The notes under the pieces were generated by a model, which saw only the letters and a program-made list of their open reading frames with translations, was not told where the DNA came from and ran no database searches. Below, in pieces: positions 1-6,334 of a DNA stretch of 10,631 bases. The stretch's first letter is position 1. Each line of letters starts with the position of its first letter. Source of the stretch: Nitrososphaerales archaeon TH1920 (lineage in GTDB: Archaea > Thermoproteota > Nitrososphaeria > Nitrososphaerales > Nitrososphaeraceae); assembly GCA_014523495.1 (NCBI GenBank), contig JAATVM010000168.1:1-10631 (forward strand), given 5' to 3'. The position numbers and the translations under genes were made by a program.

Positions 1-204
1 ATATTTAACGATGTGATAAATTTACTATTTGAACATATTGGCACAATAATCTAGAACAAAACAAGATTATACATAACTCTAGTTGAGATTCAAAACGTTA
101 ACGATAGAGCGCTGTATTTACTGATAGAGAATATGAGACTTCAACTGGTTTACTGATTTTCGATGCAATAATTCCATTAATTTAGACACATAGATCATTC
201 ATCT
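1..204. other. Non-coding left edge, no gene recognised
   Basis: This AT-rich stretch holds no convincing open frame on either strand and no tRNA-like T-arm or cloverleaf that I can find. The only structure is a pair of short direct repeats (GATAGAG twice near 103 and 123, TTTACTGAT at 117-125 and 149-157), which is weak in such AT-rich DNA. It lies downstream of the minus-strand secreted-protein gene, so it may hold that gene's transcript end and the promoter of something left of the window. Confidence 0.5.
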
Positions 205-426
205 TTATCGATCTTCGTTATAGCAGGGGCTTTCTGATATTTCATCATGTTTTTGTTGATGCTTACACTTTTGCTTAGTAGTAAAGCAGAAATGGTCATC
301 ACCAACTTGGTCATAACAAAAATCTTTATCTGAATCAGCCCATGCTACACTATATGAACTCCTTATTAGAGCCAATGTTATTGTCACAATAGTAACCAAA
401 GGTAAAATAATTTTACCTTTCATCAT
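205..426 (-). CDS. Small exported four-cysteine protein (hypothetical)
   Basis: I do not recognise a named family. The frame can start upstream at 474, but the first 16 residues of that version do not look like a protein start. Starting at the paired ATG codons at 426 and 423 gives a classic signal peptide: Lys-Gly-Lys, a hydrophobic core of about 16 residues, then Ala-Trp-Ala followed by Asp, a plausible signal peptidase site near residue 30. The mature part is only about 43 residues, very hydrophilic, with four cysteines at mature positions of roughly 7, 17, 24 and 38. These could form two disulfides or bind a metal outside the cell. The pattern FCF-x4-K-C and a final C-Y recalls small secreted proteins that I believe occur in several copies in soil thaumarchaea, but that is recollection, not a search result. 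A TTTTAAT box about 24-27 bases before the ATG pair supports this start. It appears to be a single-gene unit. Confidence 0.6.
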   Translation of the reverse strand: MMKGKIILPLVTIVTITLALIRSSYSVAWADSDKDFCYDQVGDDHFCFTTKQKCKHQQKHDEISESPCYNEDR

Positions 427-445
427 AATAATAAAAGAGTTTACT

Positions 446-454
446 AGATTAAAA
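446..454 (-). promoter_or_regulatory. Candidate TATA box of the small secreted-protein gene
   Basis: Read on the minus strand this is TTTTAATCT, centred about 24-27 bases before the ATG pair at 426/423, the spacing expected for a leaderless archaeal transcript. The match to a TATA box is only fair. Confidence 0.3.
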
Positions 455-585
455 CTTAGCGTGCAAGTACCCAAATGACAATTTTCTGTAAAGATTTCAT
501 ATTACATTATCTCTTATCATGCTAACGAAGCTCAATTATTTTTTTATTGTATAACAAAGTACGATTCATAATATTCTAAGTTACC

Positions 586-1140
586 CTACAATGAAACAAG
601 CGTGGCTTTTTCTGTTAGAATTCTTAAAAATTCCTTTCTATTAAATTTGTCACATGGAAACTCCAGTCTTTCACATATATTGTTCATTTTTTCTTTTGTT
701 ACCCTTAAAAGAGAGTTATTTTGTTTGACAAACATTTTACGAATATATTTTATTGAGTCAACAATGGGTCTTTTCTTTTCAGAAAGTAAAACGAAACATG
801 CAGACCCATTTTTTTTTATCCCACCAATATCAATTGCTTTGTCGACTTGATTACAACAAACTATTCTCAATAGCAATTCCATTTCCAACCTTTTCATAAT
901 CTTGATTTTTCTCCTATTAGATTCTAAAATAATTTTTATTACTTCAAAGATATGTTTTTGGCCATATATAAAACTCGGATTAATACCCTGAATCAAAACA
1001 TCTGGGAATAATTTTCTAAATGTTGCAATAGTTATTCCTATATCAGATACACCAATGCTCTCGATACAGATAATTGTTACAAAAATTGAATCAATTCTAT
1101 ATAATCGGAGGTTACTAATGCTTTCGATCTTTTCTTTCAT
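586..1140 (-). CDS. cgi121: KEOPS complex subunit Cgi121
   Basis: Cgi121 is the KEOPS subunit that binds the tRNA 3' end and Bud32 and helps Kae1 install threonylcarbamoyl on A37 (t6A) of ANN-decoding tRNAs in the cytoplasm. The family signature is visible in the middle of this 184-residue protein: an Asn-Pro-Ser-Phe-Ile-Tyr-Gly-Gln-Lys-His stretch (54-63) matching the family's 'fG.eHl' segment, then ELLLR followed by Asn-Gln-Val-x-x-Ala-Ile and Gly-Gly-Ile-Lys (88-109), matching 'E.LLrl.g.rQI..Ai...Gik'. The length slightly exceeds the usual 150-170 residues, with an extended C-terminal helical part. It starts at ATG 33 bases after the ubiquitin-like gene, and is probably the last gene of the eS17 cluster. 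The other KEOPS genes (Kae1, Bud32, Pcc1) are not in this window. Identification rests on motif recognition; I am fairly sure. Confidence 0.8.
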   Translation of the reverse strand: MKEKIESISNLRLYRIDSIFVTIICIESIGVSDIGITIATFRKLFPDVLIQGINPSFIYGQKHIFEVIKIILESNRRKIKIMKRLEMELLLRIVCCNQVDKAIDIGGIKKNGSACFVLLSEKKRPIVDSIKYIRKMFVKQNNSLLRVTKEKMNNICERLEFPCDKFNRKEFLRILTEKATLVSL

Positions 1141-1173
1141 ATCAAGTTAGGTATTATTGAAGACTAATTTGGC

Positions 1174-1425
1174 TTAGCCGCCATGAATCAGATTAGCAAT
1201 AGTCACAATATCACCAGATTTGATTTTTTGATCAGTACCAGATATCGACAAATCTACTCCATTAATCAAAATCAAAATGTTTTCTTTATCAATATAATTA
1301 GAGCTATTGATGTTTTGATTAAGCACCGAAAATATTTTTGATAACATGATTTCATTTTCATGAATTATGATATTTTCTTTACCACAATATTTCTTAATGG
1401 AACCTAATAGTTTTAACGTAATCAA
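1174..1425 (-). CDS. MoaD/ThiS/SAMP-type ubiquitin-like protein ending in Gly-Gly
   Basis: This 83-residue protein has the beta-grasp pattern of MoaD, ThiS and archaeal SAMP proteins: an opening strand (ITLKLLGS), a central helix, then LILINGVDLS (51-60), a GD turn (71-72), a last strand and the C-terminal tail His-Gly-Gly directly before the stop. The free diglycine is the residue pair that E1-like enzymes adenylate and thiocarboxylate. Such proteins donate sulfur for molybdopterin or thiolated tRNA, or tag proteins through isopeptide bonds; sequence alone does not separate these roles, and no MoaE or E1 gene is nearby. The start is TTG: the next Met is residue 27, which would remove the first strand. 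A GGA-containing stretch lies just before the TTG. It sits 22 bases after eS17 and 33 before cgi121, suggesting co-transcription with translation and tRNA-modification genes. Confidence 0.82.
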   Translation of the reverse strand: MITLKLLGSIKKYCGKENIIIHENEIMLSKIFSVLNQNINSSNYIDKENILILINGVDLSISGTDQKIKSGDIVTIANLIHGG

Positions 1426-1447
1426 TTTCCTACTAGTTAACTAATCA

Positions 1448-1663
1448 TCATGTTTGGTCAACATCTTCTTCGATTTTCTTATTTTGTTCTTTTGCTTGTT
1501 TGTTGATATATGAGGCAATATACCCGGCTATTTGATTTCTTAATTCTTTTGATCTAACTTTAGCAATCTCATCTATTACTTTCTTATTTTGTTGAAAATC
1601 AACGTTGAATTTATTGGGATATTTGTTTAAGAGTTCAGTTGAAAGTTTTTTAACTCTATTCAA
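1448..1663 (-). CDS. rps17e: Small-subunit ribosomal protein eS17
   Basis: eS17 is a small-subunit protein found in archaea and eukaryotes but not bacteria. The 71-residue product shows the family core in order: ELLNKYPNKF, then VDFQQNKK, then a Val-Arg-Ser-Lys-Glu-Leu-Arg-Asn-Gln-Ile-Ala-Gly-Tyr-Ile stretch. A charged lysine- and glutamate-rich tail follows. The frame contains no internal ATG. Two TTG codons compete, at 1669 and 1663. I prefer 1663 because it gives Met-Asn-Arg-Val-Lys-Lys-Leu, close to how archaeal eS17 proteins begin, and because the TATAAAA box is centred 29 bases before it. The 1669 start would add only Met-Ile. It leads a minus-strand cluster with the ubiquitin-like gene and cgi121. 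Confidence 0.9.
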   Translation of the reverse strand: MNRVKKLSTELLNKYPNKFNVDFQQNKKVIDEIAKVRSKELRNQIAGYIASYINKQAKEQNKKIEEDVDQT

Positions 1664-1688
1664 TATCAAACACTATTCATGTACGCTA

Positions 1689-1695
1689 TTTTATA
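1689..1695 (-). promoter_or_regulatory. TATA box of the eS17 cluster
   Basis: On the minus strand this reads TATAAAA, centred 29 bases before the TTG at 1663 (23 before the TTG at 1669). It is a strong archaeal TATA match in the short gap after the TatD gene. It implies that the eS17 cluster has its own promoter and a leaderless or nearly leaderless transcript. Confidence 0.6.
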
Positions 1696-1726
1696 CTTTC
1701 CTTATTGAAGATACCATATTTAGATA

Positions 1727-2497
1727 CTAGTCAAAGAATAACATGGAATTTTTTTCAAGTATATCTATCGCGTTCTTGGGAGATAAGCAAAGAATTTCCG
1801 ATATGCTTCTTACAACGCTCATAAGAGTCGAGGTTGGTAGTGTGATGACATTCTTAAAACATGATGGATATCTTACTGGTCCGTCAGTTTCAACCAGTAA
1901 TCTTTTTTCACTTGTTAACTTTAACAAACCTTGTTTTTTCTTAGAATATACTATTGATGGGCCATAGGAGATGTACAAACCCAAATCAAGAGATTTTTCT
2001 AATTGCTGTGGAGTTCCATCAAACCAGTGAAGACAGGCTTTTTTCAGATTATATGTAGACAAAACACTCAGAATTTCGTCTAGTGAATTTCTAGAATGTA
2101 TTGAAATGGGCTTATCATATGTTTCTGCAATAGTTAACATTTTATTAAAGACTTGAATTTGTGACATTTTTGTATTTTCCTTTTGATCGTAGTAGGTTGG
2201 GTCTAATCCAATTTCACCAATCCCATTAATATTATGTAAATTTGAGGTAACGATTTCTTCAAACCTTGAAATATTTTCGCCTACAAATTGCGGATGGATT
2301 CCAATAAAATTATAGACAAAACTATGGATATCCTTTTCCTCAAAAAGTTTTATTGCCTTTAATGAAGTCGAAATGTTTACTGTCACCGAACATGCTTTCA
2401 TATTCATTTCTCTCAAGGTTATCAGTATTGATGACAAAAAATTGTCATATTCAGAATCTGTGAGATGAATATGAGAATCGTATAGCGGAGAACTCAT
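1727..2497 (-). CDS. tatD: TatD-family metal-dependent hydrolase
   Basis: A member of the amidohydrolase-like TatD family, which has a TIM-barrel fold and binds two divalent metals; characterised members are DNases or exonucleases with proposed repair roles. The 256-residue length is normal. Metal-binding motifs appear in order: His9 and His11 in DSHIHL (7-12), Glu95 in GEIGLD (94-99), His134 in SIHSR (132-136), His157 in CLHWFDG (155-161) and Asp205 in ETDGP (203-207). All expected ligands are present, so it is probably active. The ATG start leaves only six residues before the first motif, as is typical, and an AT-rich TATA-like stretch lies around 2514-2526. It lies 60 bases after the winged-helix gene and 57-63 before eS17, so it may be a separate unit. 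The actual substrate cannot be read from the sequence. Confidence 0.9.
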   Translation of the reverse strand: MSSPLYDSHIHLTDSEYDNFLSSILITLREMNMKACSVTVNISTSLKAIKLFEEKDIHSFVYNFIGIHPQFVGENISRFEEIVTSNLHNINGIGEIGLDPTYYDQKENTKMSQIQVFNKMLTIAETYDKPISIHSRNSLDEILSVLSTYNLKKACLHWFDGTPQQLEKSLDLGLYISYGPSIVYSKKKQGLLKLTSEKRLLVETDGPVRYPSCFKNVITLPTSTLMSVVRSISEILCLSPKNAIDILEKNSMLFFD

Positions 2498-2557
2498 TTT
2501 TCAATCTGCGCTTGATAAAATTATTAGTGGATCAAGTTGCATATAACAAAAAATTCA

Positions 2558-2767
2558 TCATGTGACTAGTTCTATTCGTCTTTTGTCTTTTGTTATCCAG
2601 CTAACCCTTACTAATCCAAATATCTCTAAATCGAGTAACGTTTTGTTTAAATCGGCTGCTGTTATTTGTACTCCATCTTTTTCGAGATTACTCAATAACT
2701 CATTATCTGATAAATTTCCTAATTCCTTTATTTTTTCGAAAACAATATTTCTTAAAGGATATTTCAA
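2558..2767 (-). CDS. Small winged-helix-like protein (hypothetical, possible DNA binder)
   Basis: A 69-residue protein with the sequence rhythm of a stand-alone winged helix. A first helix spans about 6-16 (IVFEKIKELG), a short second helix about 20-29 (LSDNELLSNL), and a likely recognition helix about 35-49 (ITAADLNKTLLDLEIFG). A beta-hairpin wing follows with Asp-Lys-Arg-Arg at 61-64. This resembles the marR/PadR-type minimal folds common in archaea, but I cannot name a family. It has no Cys or metal site and no ligand domain, so it might act as a DNA binder or an RNA-polymerase or ribosome accessory. The only possible start is TTG: there is no Met codon in the frame and a stop lies six codons upstream. 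A TTATAAA box 25 bases upstream supports it. One copy of a repeated 19-base element lies 107 bases upstream. Confidence 0.6.
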   Translation of the reverse strand: MKYPLRNIVFEKIKELGNLSDNELLSNLEKDGVQITAADLNKTLLDLEIFGLVRVSWITKDKRRIELVT

Positions 2768-2788
2768 GTATTTCCACCAAATTCAAAA

Positions 2789-2795
2789 TTTATAA
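2789..2795 (-). promoter_or_regulatory. TATA box of the winged-helix gene
   Basis: Minus-strand TTATAAA, centred 25 bases before the TTG at 2767. The spacing predicts a transcript beginning at or next to the start codon, which independently supports the TTG start. Confidence 0.55.
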
Positions 2796-2873
2796 TTACG
2801 TAGATATTTGGTTTACTTTTTATATTATAAATACTCTTCTAAAAAATTTGATTATTCTAAAAGAGGGATGTTA

Positions 2874-2892
2874 TAATGAATTATTACATTTT
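2874..2892. repeat. Copy A of a 19-base repeated, partly palindromic element
   Basis: The stretch TAATGAATTATTACATTTT recurs at 3327-3345 with a single difference (T versus A at the twelfth base). Its core AATG...CATT is an imperfect dyad, about 12 of 16 positions symmetrical. It lies 107 bases upstream of the winged-helix gene start, outside any gene. Confidence 0.45.
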
Positions 2893-2949
2893 ATTTCCAT
2901 AATGTTAAAAGTTAGTAGAGAGAATAAATTTGATTATTTTATATTCTGT

Positions 2950-3246
2950 TTAATTATCCAACTGCTTTAGAGTAAATACAAATCTCGATCCCTCAAATTC
3001 AGTTACTCCTTGTCTCTCCCAAATTACTTCATAATTATGGGTTATATTTTTACCAATTATGCTTATTTTCCTAGGAAGATCAGCAAAAAGAGTTTCTATT
3101 TTTTCAAGATTTTTTGTCATTAACAACGACCTTCGCTTCTTCATAAGATATTTAACTGCAACATTTTTGTGGAGATATCCTAACTCCTGAATTTTTTCCC
3201 TTCCGATATCGATAGTAAATTCACGCTTAGTCAATATTAACAACAT
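2950..3246 (-). CDS. Hypothetical basic protein, about 95 residues
   Basis: I do not recognise this protein. The 98-residue frame is lysine- and arginine-rich in its first half (REKIQELG, then KKRRS at 36-40 within VKYLMKKRRSLLM). The second half looks like beta strands (RKISIIGKNITHNYEVIWER, then SRFVFTLKQ). No signal peptide, membrane segment, cysteine or known catalytic motif is visible. The charged helix followed by strands would suit a small nucleic-acid-binding or regulatory protein, but that is only a guess. The ATG at 3246 has a TATA-like box only 14 bases ahead. The same box is about 27 bases ahead of the TTG at 3234, which gives Met-Thr-Lys-Arg-Glu-Phe and 94 residues, so the shorter form is a serious alternative. 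It is divergent from the ACT-domain gene, sharing a 174-base intergenic region. Confidence 0.6.
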   Translation of the reverse strand: MLLILTKREFTIDIGREKIQELGYLHKNVAVKYLMKKRRSLLMTKNLEKIETLFADLPRKISIIGKNITHNYEVIWERQGVTEFEGSRFVFTLKQLDN

Positions 3247-3255
3247 CTTGATTCA

Positions 3256-3263
3256 ATTAAAAA
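3256..3263 (-). promoter_or_regulatory. Candidate TATA box of the 94-98-residue hypothetical gene
   Basis: Minus-strand TTTTTAAT. Counting about 27 bases from its centre lands on the TTG at 3234, not the upstream ATG at 3246. It therefore bears on which start is used. Confidence 0.35.
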
Positions 3264-3326
3264 GTCTCATTGTCAATTCCATTAGAACAATTTGGATGAA
3301 TTTGATCGCGTACAAAAGGAGCCTAA

Positions 3327-3345
3327 TAATGAATTATAACATTTT
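3327..3345. repeat. Copy B of the 19-base repeated element
   Basis: It differs from copy A (2874-2892) at one position in 19. It lies between the divergent hypothetical gene (start 3246) and the ACT-domain gene (start 3421). Both copies are preceded by a purine-rich stretch (AAAGAGGG and AAAAGGAG). Confidence 0.45.
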
Positions 3346-3390
3346 GTAATTCTTCGGACATTCAGTAGCATTTTACATATAGAAGAAAGG

Positions 3391-3398
3391 TTTATTAC
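3391..3398 (+). promoter_or_regulatory. TATA box of the ACT-domain gene
   Basis: TTTATTAC preceded by purine-rich AAGG, centred about 26-27 bases before the ATG at 3421. This matches a leaderless promoter. A second AT tract directly before the ATG is too close to act as the TATA box. Confidence 0.5.
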
Positions 3399-3420
3399 TT
3401 TTGGAACATATAAAAAATAT

Positions 3421-4080
3421 ATGTATTCTCAAACTTTTTCTGTCCCTAATGCAGTAAAACAGATTATTGGTTCTAACACATTATTTTTTCAAGCCCTAAG
3501 CACAGGAATAGCAAATTATACGGCATTAGCACAAAAGATTAAGCCAGAAGTTGAAAAGCTAACCAGGTCTGAAGTTAATATTAATACTCTAGTGGTAGCG
3601 ATAAAAAGATTTGCAGATTCTTTGGATGAAATCGAATACCAATATCATCCAGTTTTCGATGGAATCAGAATGACTCTAACAGGGAGCATTCTAGACATTG
3701 ACTTTCAAGAAGCCGATGATGTTTATCAAATTTTGGACGAAATATTTGAATTGGGTAGCAGATACGATATGTTTAGGACTAATAAGCAAATTCGTTTGTT
3801 TGCTGAAGATGTTGATGAGATTCGAAGCGTGTTTAAATCTTCTCATAAAGGTGCTGCAGGAGAAATAAAGGAAGGGCTTTCTAAAATCACAATTACTGTT
3901 CAATCAGATAAAGAAAATACATACGAAGTACTATCAATTGTTTTTTCTATACTATACAATAATGGCATTCCATTGTACAATGCTTTTTTCTCACAAAATG
4001 AGATAATTTTGATTTTAGGTATGAATGATGCTGCTAAAGCATATGAAATCATTAGGGAAAAACTATACAGACATGACTAG
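3421..4080 (+). CDS. ACT-domain protein, possible metabolite-sensing regulator
   Basis: A soluble 219-residue protein. The N-terminal part (about 8-70) is helical: an A-V-K-Q-I-I-G start, then ANYTALAQKIKPEVEKL and INTLVVAIKRFAD, resembling a winged-helix or helical module. The C-terminal part (about 154-216) has the beta-alpha-beta-beta-alpha-beta order of an ACT domain: KITITVQ, a helix ending SILYNNGIPLYNAF, the strand EIILILG, then a final helix of AAKAYEIIREKL. The middle (about 82-137) repeats strand-helix-strand features and could be a second, degenerate ACT-like unit. ACT domains usually bind amino acids and control enzymes or transcription. No kinase or dehydrogenase domain is attached, so a regulator is likelier than an enzyme. 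The ATG start fits the TATA box 27 bases upstream. It ends 60 bases from the convergent cdc48 stop. Ligand and target are unknown. Confidence 0.7.
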   Translation: MYSQTFSVPNAVKQIIGSNTLFFQALSTGIANYTALAQKIKPEVEKLTRSEVNINTLVVAIKRFADSLDEIEYQYHPVFDGIRMTLTGSILDIDFQEADDVYQILDEIFELGSRYDMFRTNKQIRLFAEDVDEIRSVFKSSHKGAAGEIKEGLSKITITVQSDKENTYEVLSIVFSILYNNGIPLYNAFFSQNEIILILGMNDAAKAYEIIREKLYRHD

Positions 4081-4099
4081 TTTGTTTGTTAGTTAGTTT
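4081..4099 (+). terminator. T-rich terminator after the ACT-domain gene
   Basis: Directly after the TAG stop comes a thymine-rich run with groups of three T's (TTTGTTTG, TTAGTTAGTTT), the usual form of an archaeal intrinsic terminator. There is no hairpin. On the other strand, 4119-4140 is a pyrimidine-rich run that could end the convergent cdc48 transcript. Confidence 0.4.
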
Positions 4100-4140
4100 C
4101 ATAGTTATATCTAAATCCGGAAGAGAAAAGAAAGTGGTGA

Positions 4141-6309
4141 TTATCTGTAGTATTGAACCGAAACCTTCTCTCCTGGTTTGCCTTCTCTTTGAGCCTTAAT
4201 CTTTTTCACACCTTCTTCGATATGCCTCATCATTACGTGTGCTTCTGATGCATGTCTTGCCGCTTCTTCAGGTGTAGGATATTTGGCCAGATATTCATGT
4301 AGAACCAATGATACAGCAGTATTTACTACTGAGCTAGTGTCAGCGCCACTGAAACCATCCGTCATTTCAGCAATTCTGGCCAAGTTAACATCTGATCCAA
4401 GTGGCTTATCAATACTGTGAATTTCCAATATTTTTTGTCTTGCAGATTTATCGGGTAATGGAACTAACAAGATCTTATCAAATCTGCCAGGTCGCAACAA
4501 TGCAGTATCAATAATATCAGCTCTGTTTGTTGCAGCCAGAACCACTACTCCTGAAAGGGATTGGATACCATCTAATTCTGTAAGCAATTGTGATACTACT
4601 CTTTCTGTAACCATACTATCTCCACCCATGCCTCTAACTGGAGCAATTGAATCTATTTCGTCAAAAAATACGACACATGGAGCTGCTTGTCTAGCTCTTC
4701 TGAAAATCTCTCTAATGCCGCGTTCTGATTCACCTACCCATTTGCTTAACAGTTCAGGTCCCCTTACGCTAATGAAATTTGCTTCAGACTCGGTGGCGAC
4801 TGCTTTGGCTAAAAGTGTTTTACCTGTTCCTGATAAACCGTGCAATAAGAGACCCTTTGGCATAGAGTGCCCTAGTTTAGTATAGAGTTCTGGAAATCTC
4901 AATGGCCATTCTACAGCTTCTTGTAATTCACGTTTAATTTGCTCTAATCCGCCTATAGCAGACCATGGAACATCAGGTGACTCCAAATATACTTCCCTCA
5001 TCGCAGAAGGCGTAACTTCTTTTACAGCATTATCAAAGTCTCCTTTAGTAACTATGAGCTTGTTTAAGACGTCAGGAGATAGTTTCTCATCTTCCAAATT
5101 CAATTCAGGTAGTAACCTTCTCAGACATTTCATCGCGGCTTCTTTACAAAGATATTCAAGATCAGCTCCAACAAAACCATGTGTGACAGCAGCAATCCTA
5201 TCTTGTTCCACATCAGTATCTAATGGCATATTTCGTGTATGAATCTGCAATATTTCCAATCTTCCACGTTTATCAGGAACTTTGATCTCAATCTCTCTGT
5301 CGAACCTTCCTGGTCTTCTAAGAGCTGGATCTATTGCATTTGGACGATTTGTTGCGGCAATTACAATAACCTTTCCTCTTGCCTCAAGACCGTCCATGAG
5401 TGATAATAATTGAGAGACGACTCTTCTTTCTACCTCACCGGTAACTTCCTCTCTTTTGGGAGCAATTGAATCTATTTCGTCAATAAATATAATTGAAGGC
5501 GCCTTTTCTTTTGCTTCCTTGAAAATTTCTCTCAATCGAGCTTCAGATTCTCCATAAAATTTACTCATAATTTCTGGTCCAGAGATACTAATAAAATGAG
5601 CATTACTTTCATTCGCAACTGCCTTTGCAAGTAAGGTTTTTCCTGTACCCGGAGGTCCATATAATAATACACCTTTTGGGGCTTCAATACCTAATTTTTC
5701 AAATATTTCAGGATGTCTTAATGGTAGCTCTATCATTTCTCTAACTTTTTGGATCTCTTCTTTTAGTCCGCCAATGTCTTCATAAGTTACTTGAGGAACC
5801 CCTCTAAGGGTTTCACCTTTTTCTGCGATATGAAATATAGTTTTTTGAGTGACCAATACTGCGTCTGATGCTGGTGTTACTCCAATTACTTGAAAAGTAA
5901 GTCTACCGCCAAAATAAGGAACCATGACATTATCACCTTTGATTAATGGTACGCTTTCAAGTGCATCAGCAAGGTAACGTTCGTCAATGGGTGGAATAGC
6001 CTCCAGTGGTGCAACAATTACTTTCTCTGCAGGAACGGCTTTTATCTTTTTTACAATTACTGTGTCCCCAATGGCGACACCTGCATTATTTCGCACTAGG
6101 CCATCTACTCTAACTATGCCTTTCCCCTCATCAGAAGGATAAAGTGGTAGACATTTTGCGACAGTTCTTCTTTTTCCTCGTATTTCTATAACATCGCCTG
6201 TAGATGCAGTTAACGAGTCCATCGAATCATAATCGATTCTGGCCACTCCACGACCTACGTCTCGAGTGTATGCTTCGAGAACCTTCAGTGAGAGAGTGTT
6301 TTGACTCAC
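4141..6309 (-). CDS. cdc48: Cdc48/VCP-type AAA+ ATPase, archaeal VAT orthologue
   Basis: A hexameric unfoldase that threads proteins through its central pore, often to the 20S proteasome. Positions below count from the GTG at 6309 (722 residues). A double-psi-barrel N domain (about 7-170) is followed by ring D1 with Walker A GPPGTGKT (218-225), pore loop KFYGESE, Walker B FIDEID (275-280) and the arginine-finger segment RRPGRFDR. Ring D2 has Walker A GLSGTGKT (491-498), pore loop KWVGESE and Walker B FFDEID (548-553). The protein ends Val-Gln-Tyr-Tyr-Arg, a possible HbYX proteasome-docking tail. D2 Walker A has Leu-Ser where most family members have Pro-Pro, still within GxxGxGKT. The frame extends to a TTG at 6366 (741 residues), two codons after a stop. 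I choose GTG because Met-Ser-Gln-Asn-Thr-Leu-Ser-Leu-Lys-Val-Leu-Glu-Ala-Tyr is how this family starts and a TATAAA box is centred 28 bases before it. Confidence 0.95.
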   Translation of the reverse strand: MSQNTLSLKVLEAYTRDVGRGVARIDYDSMDSLTASTGDVIEIRGKRRTVAKCLPLYPSDEGKGIVRVDGLVRNNAGVAIGDTVIVKKIKAVPAEKVIVAPLEAIPPIDERYLADALESVPLIKGDNVMVPYFGGRLTFQVIGVTPASDAVLVTQKTIFHIAEKGETLRGVPQVTYEDIGGLKEEIQKVREMIELPLRHPEIFEKLGIEAPKGVLLYGPPGTGKTLLAKAVANESNAHFISISGPEIMSKFYGESEARLREIFKEAKEKAPSIIFIDEIDSIAPKREEVTGEVERRVVSQLLSLMDGLEARGKVIVIAATNRPNAIDPALRRPGRFDREIEIKVPDKRGRLEILQIHTRNMPLDTDVEQDRIAAVTHGFVGADLEYLCKEAAMKCLRRLLPELNLEDEKLSPDVLNKLIVTKGDFDNAVKEVTPSAMREVYLESPDVPWSAIGGLEQIKRELQEAVEWPLRFPELYTKLGHSMPKGLLLHGLSGTGKTLLAKAVATESEANFISVRGPELLSKWVGESERGIREIFRRARQAAPCVVFFDEIDSIAPVRGMGGDSMVTERVVSQLLTELDGIQSLSGVVVLAATNRADIIDTALLRPGRFDKILLVPLPDKSARQKILEIHSIDKPLGSDVNLARIAEMTDGFSGADTSSVVNTAVSLVLHEYLAKYPTPEEAARHASEAHVMMRHIEEGVKKIKAQREGKPGEKVSVQYYR

Positions 6310-6334
6310 GATATCACATACTACCGTACCTATG

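Noticed and set aside
475..585. Possible tRNA or small RNA between the secreted-protein gene and cgi121
   Set aside because: There is no T-arm consensus, no stable stem and no strong promoter; it is simply AT-rich spacer.
602..850. 82-codon plus-strand frame opposite cgi121
   Set aside because: It is a shadow of the Cgi121 gene; the minus-strand product carries the family motifs.
2844..2938. 13-base direct repeat AAATTTGATTATT at 2844-2856 and 2926-2938
   Set aside because: It is a pure AT-type word in very AT-rich intergenic DNA, so little weight can be given to it.
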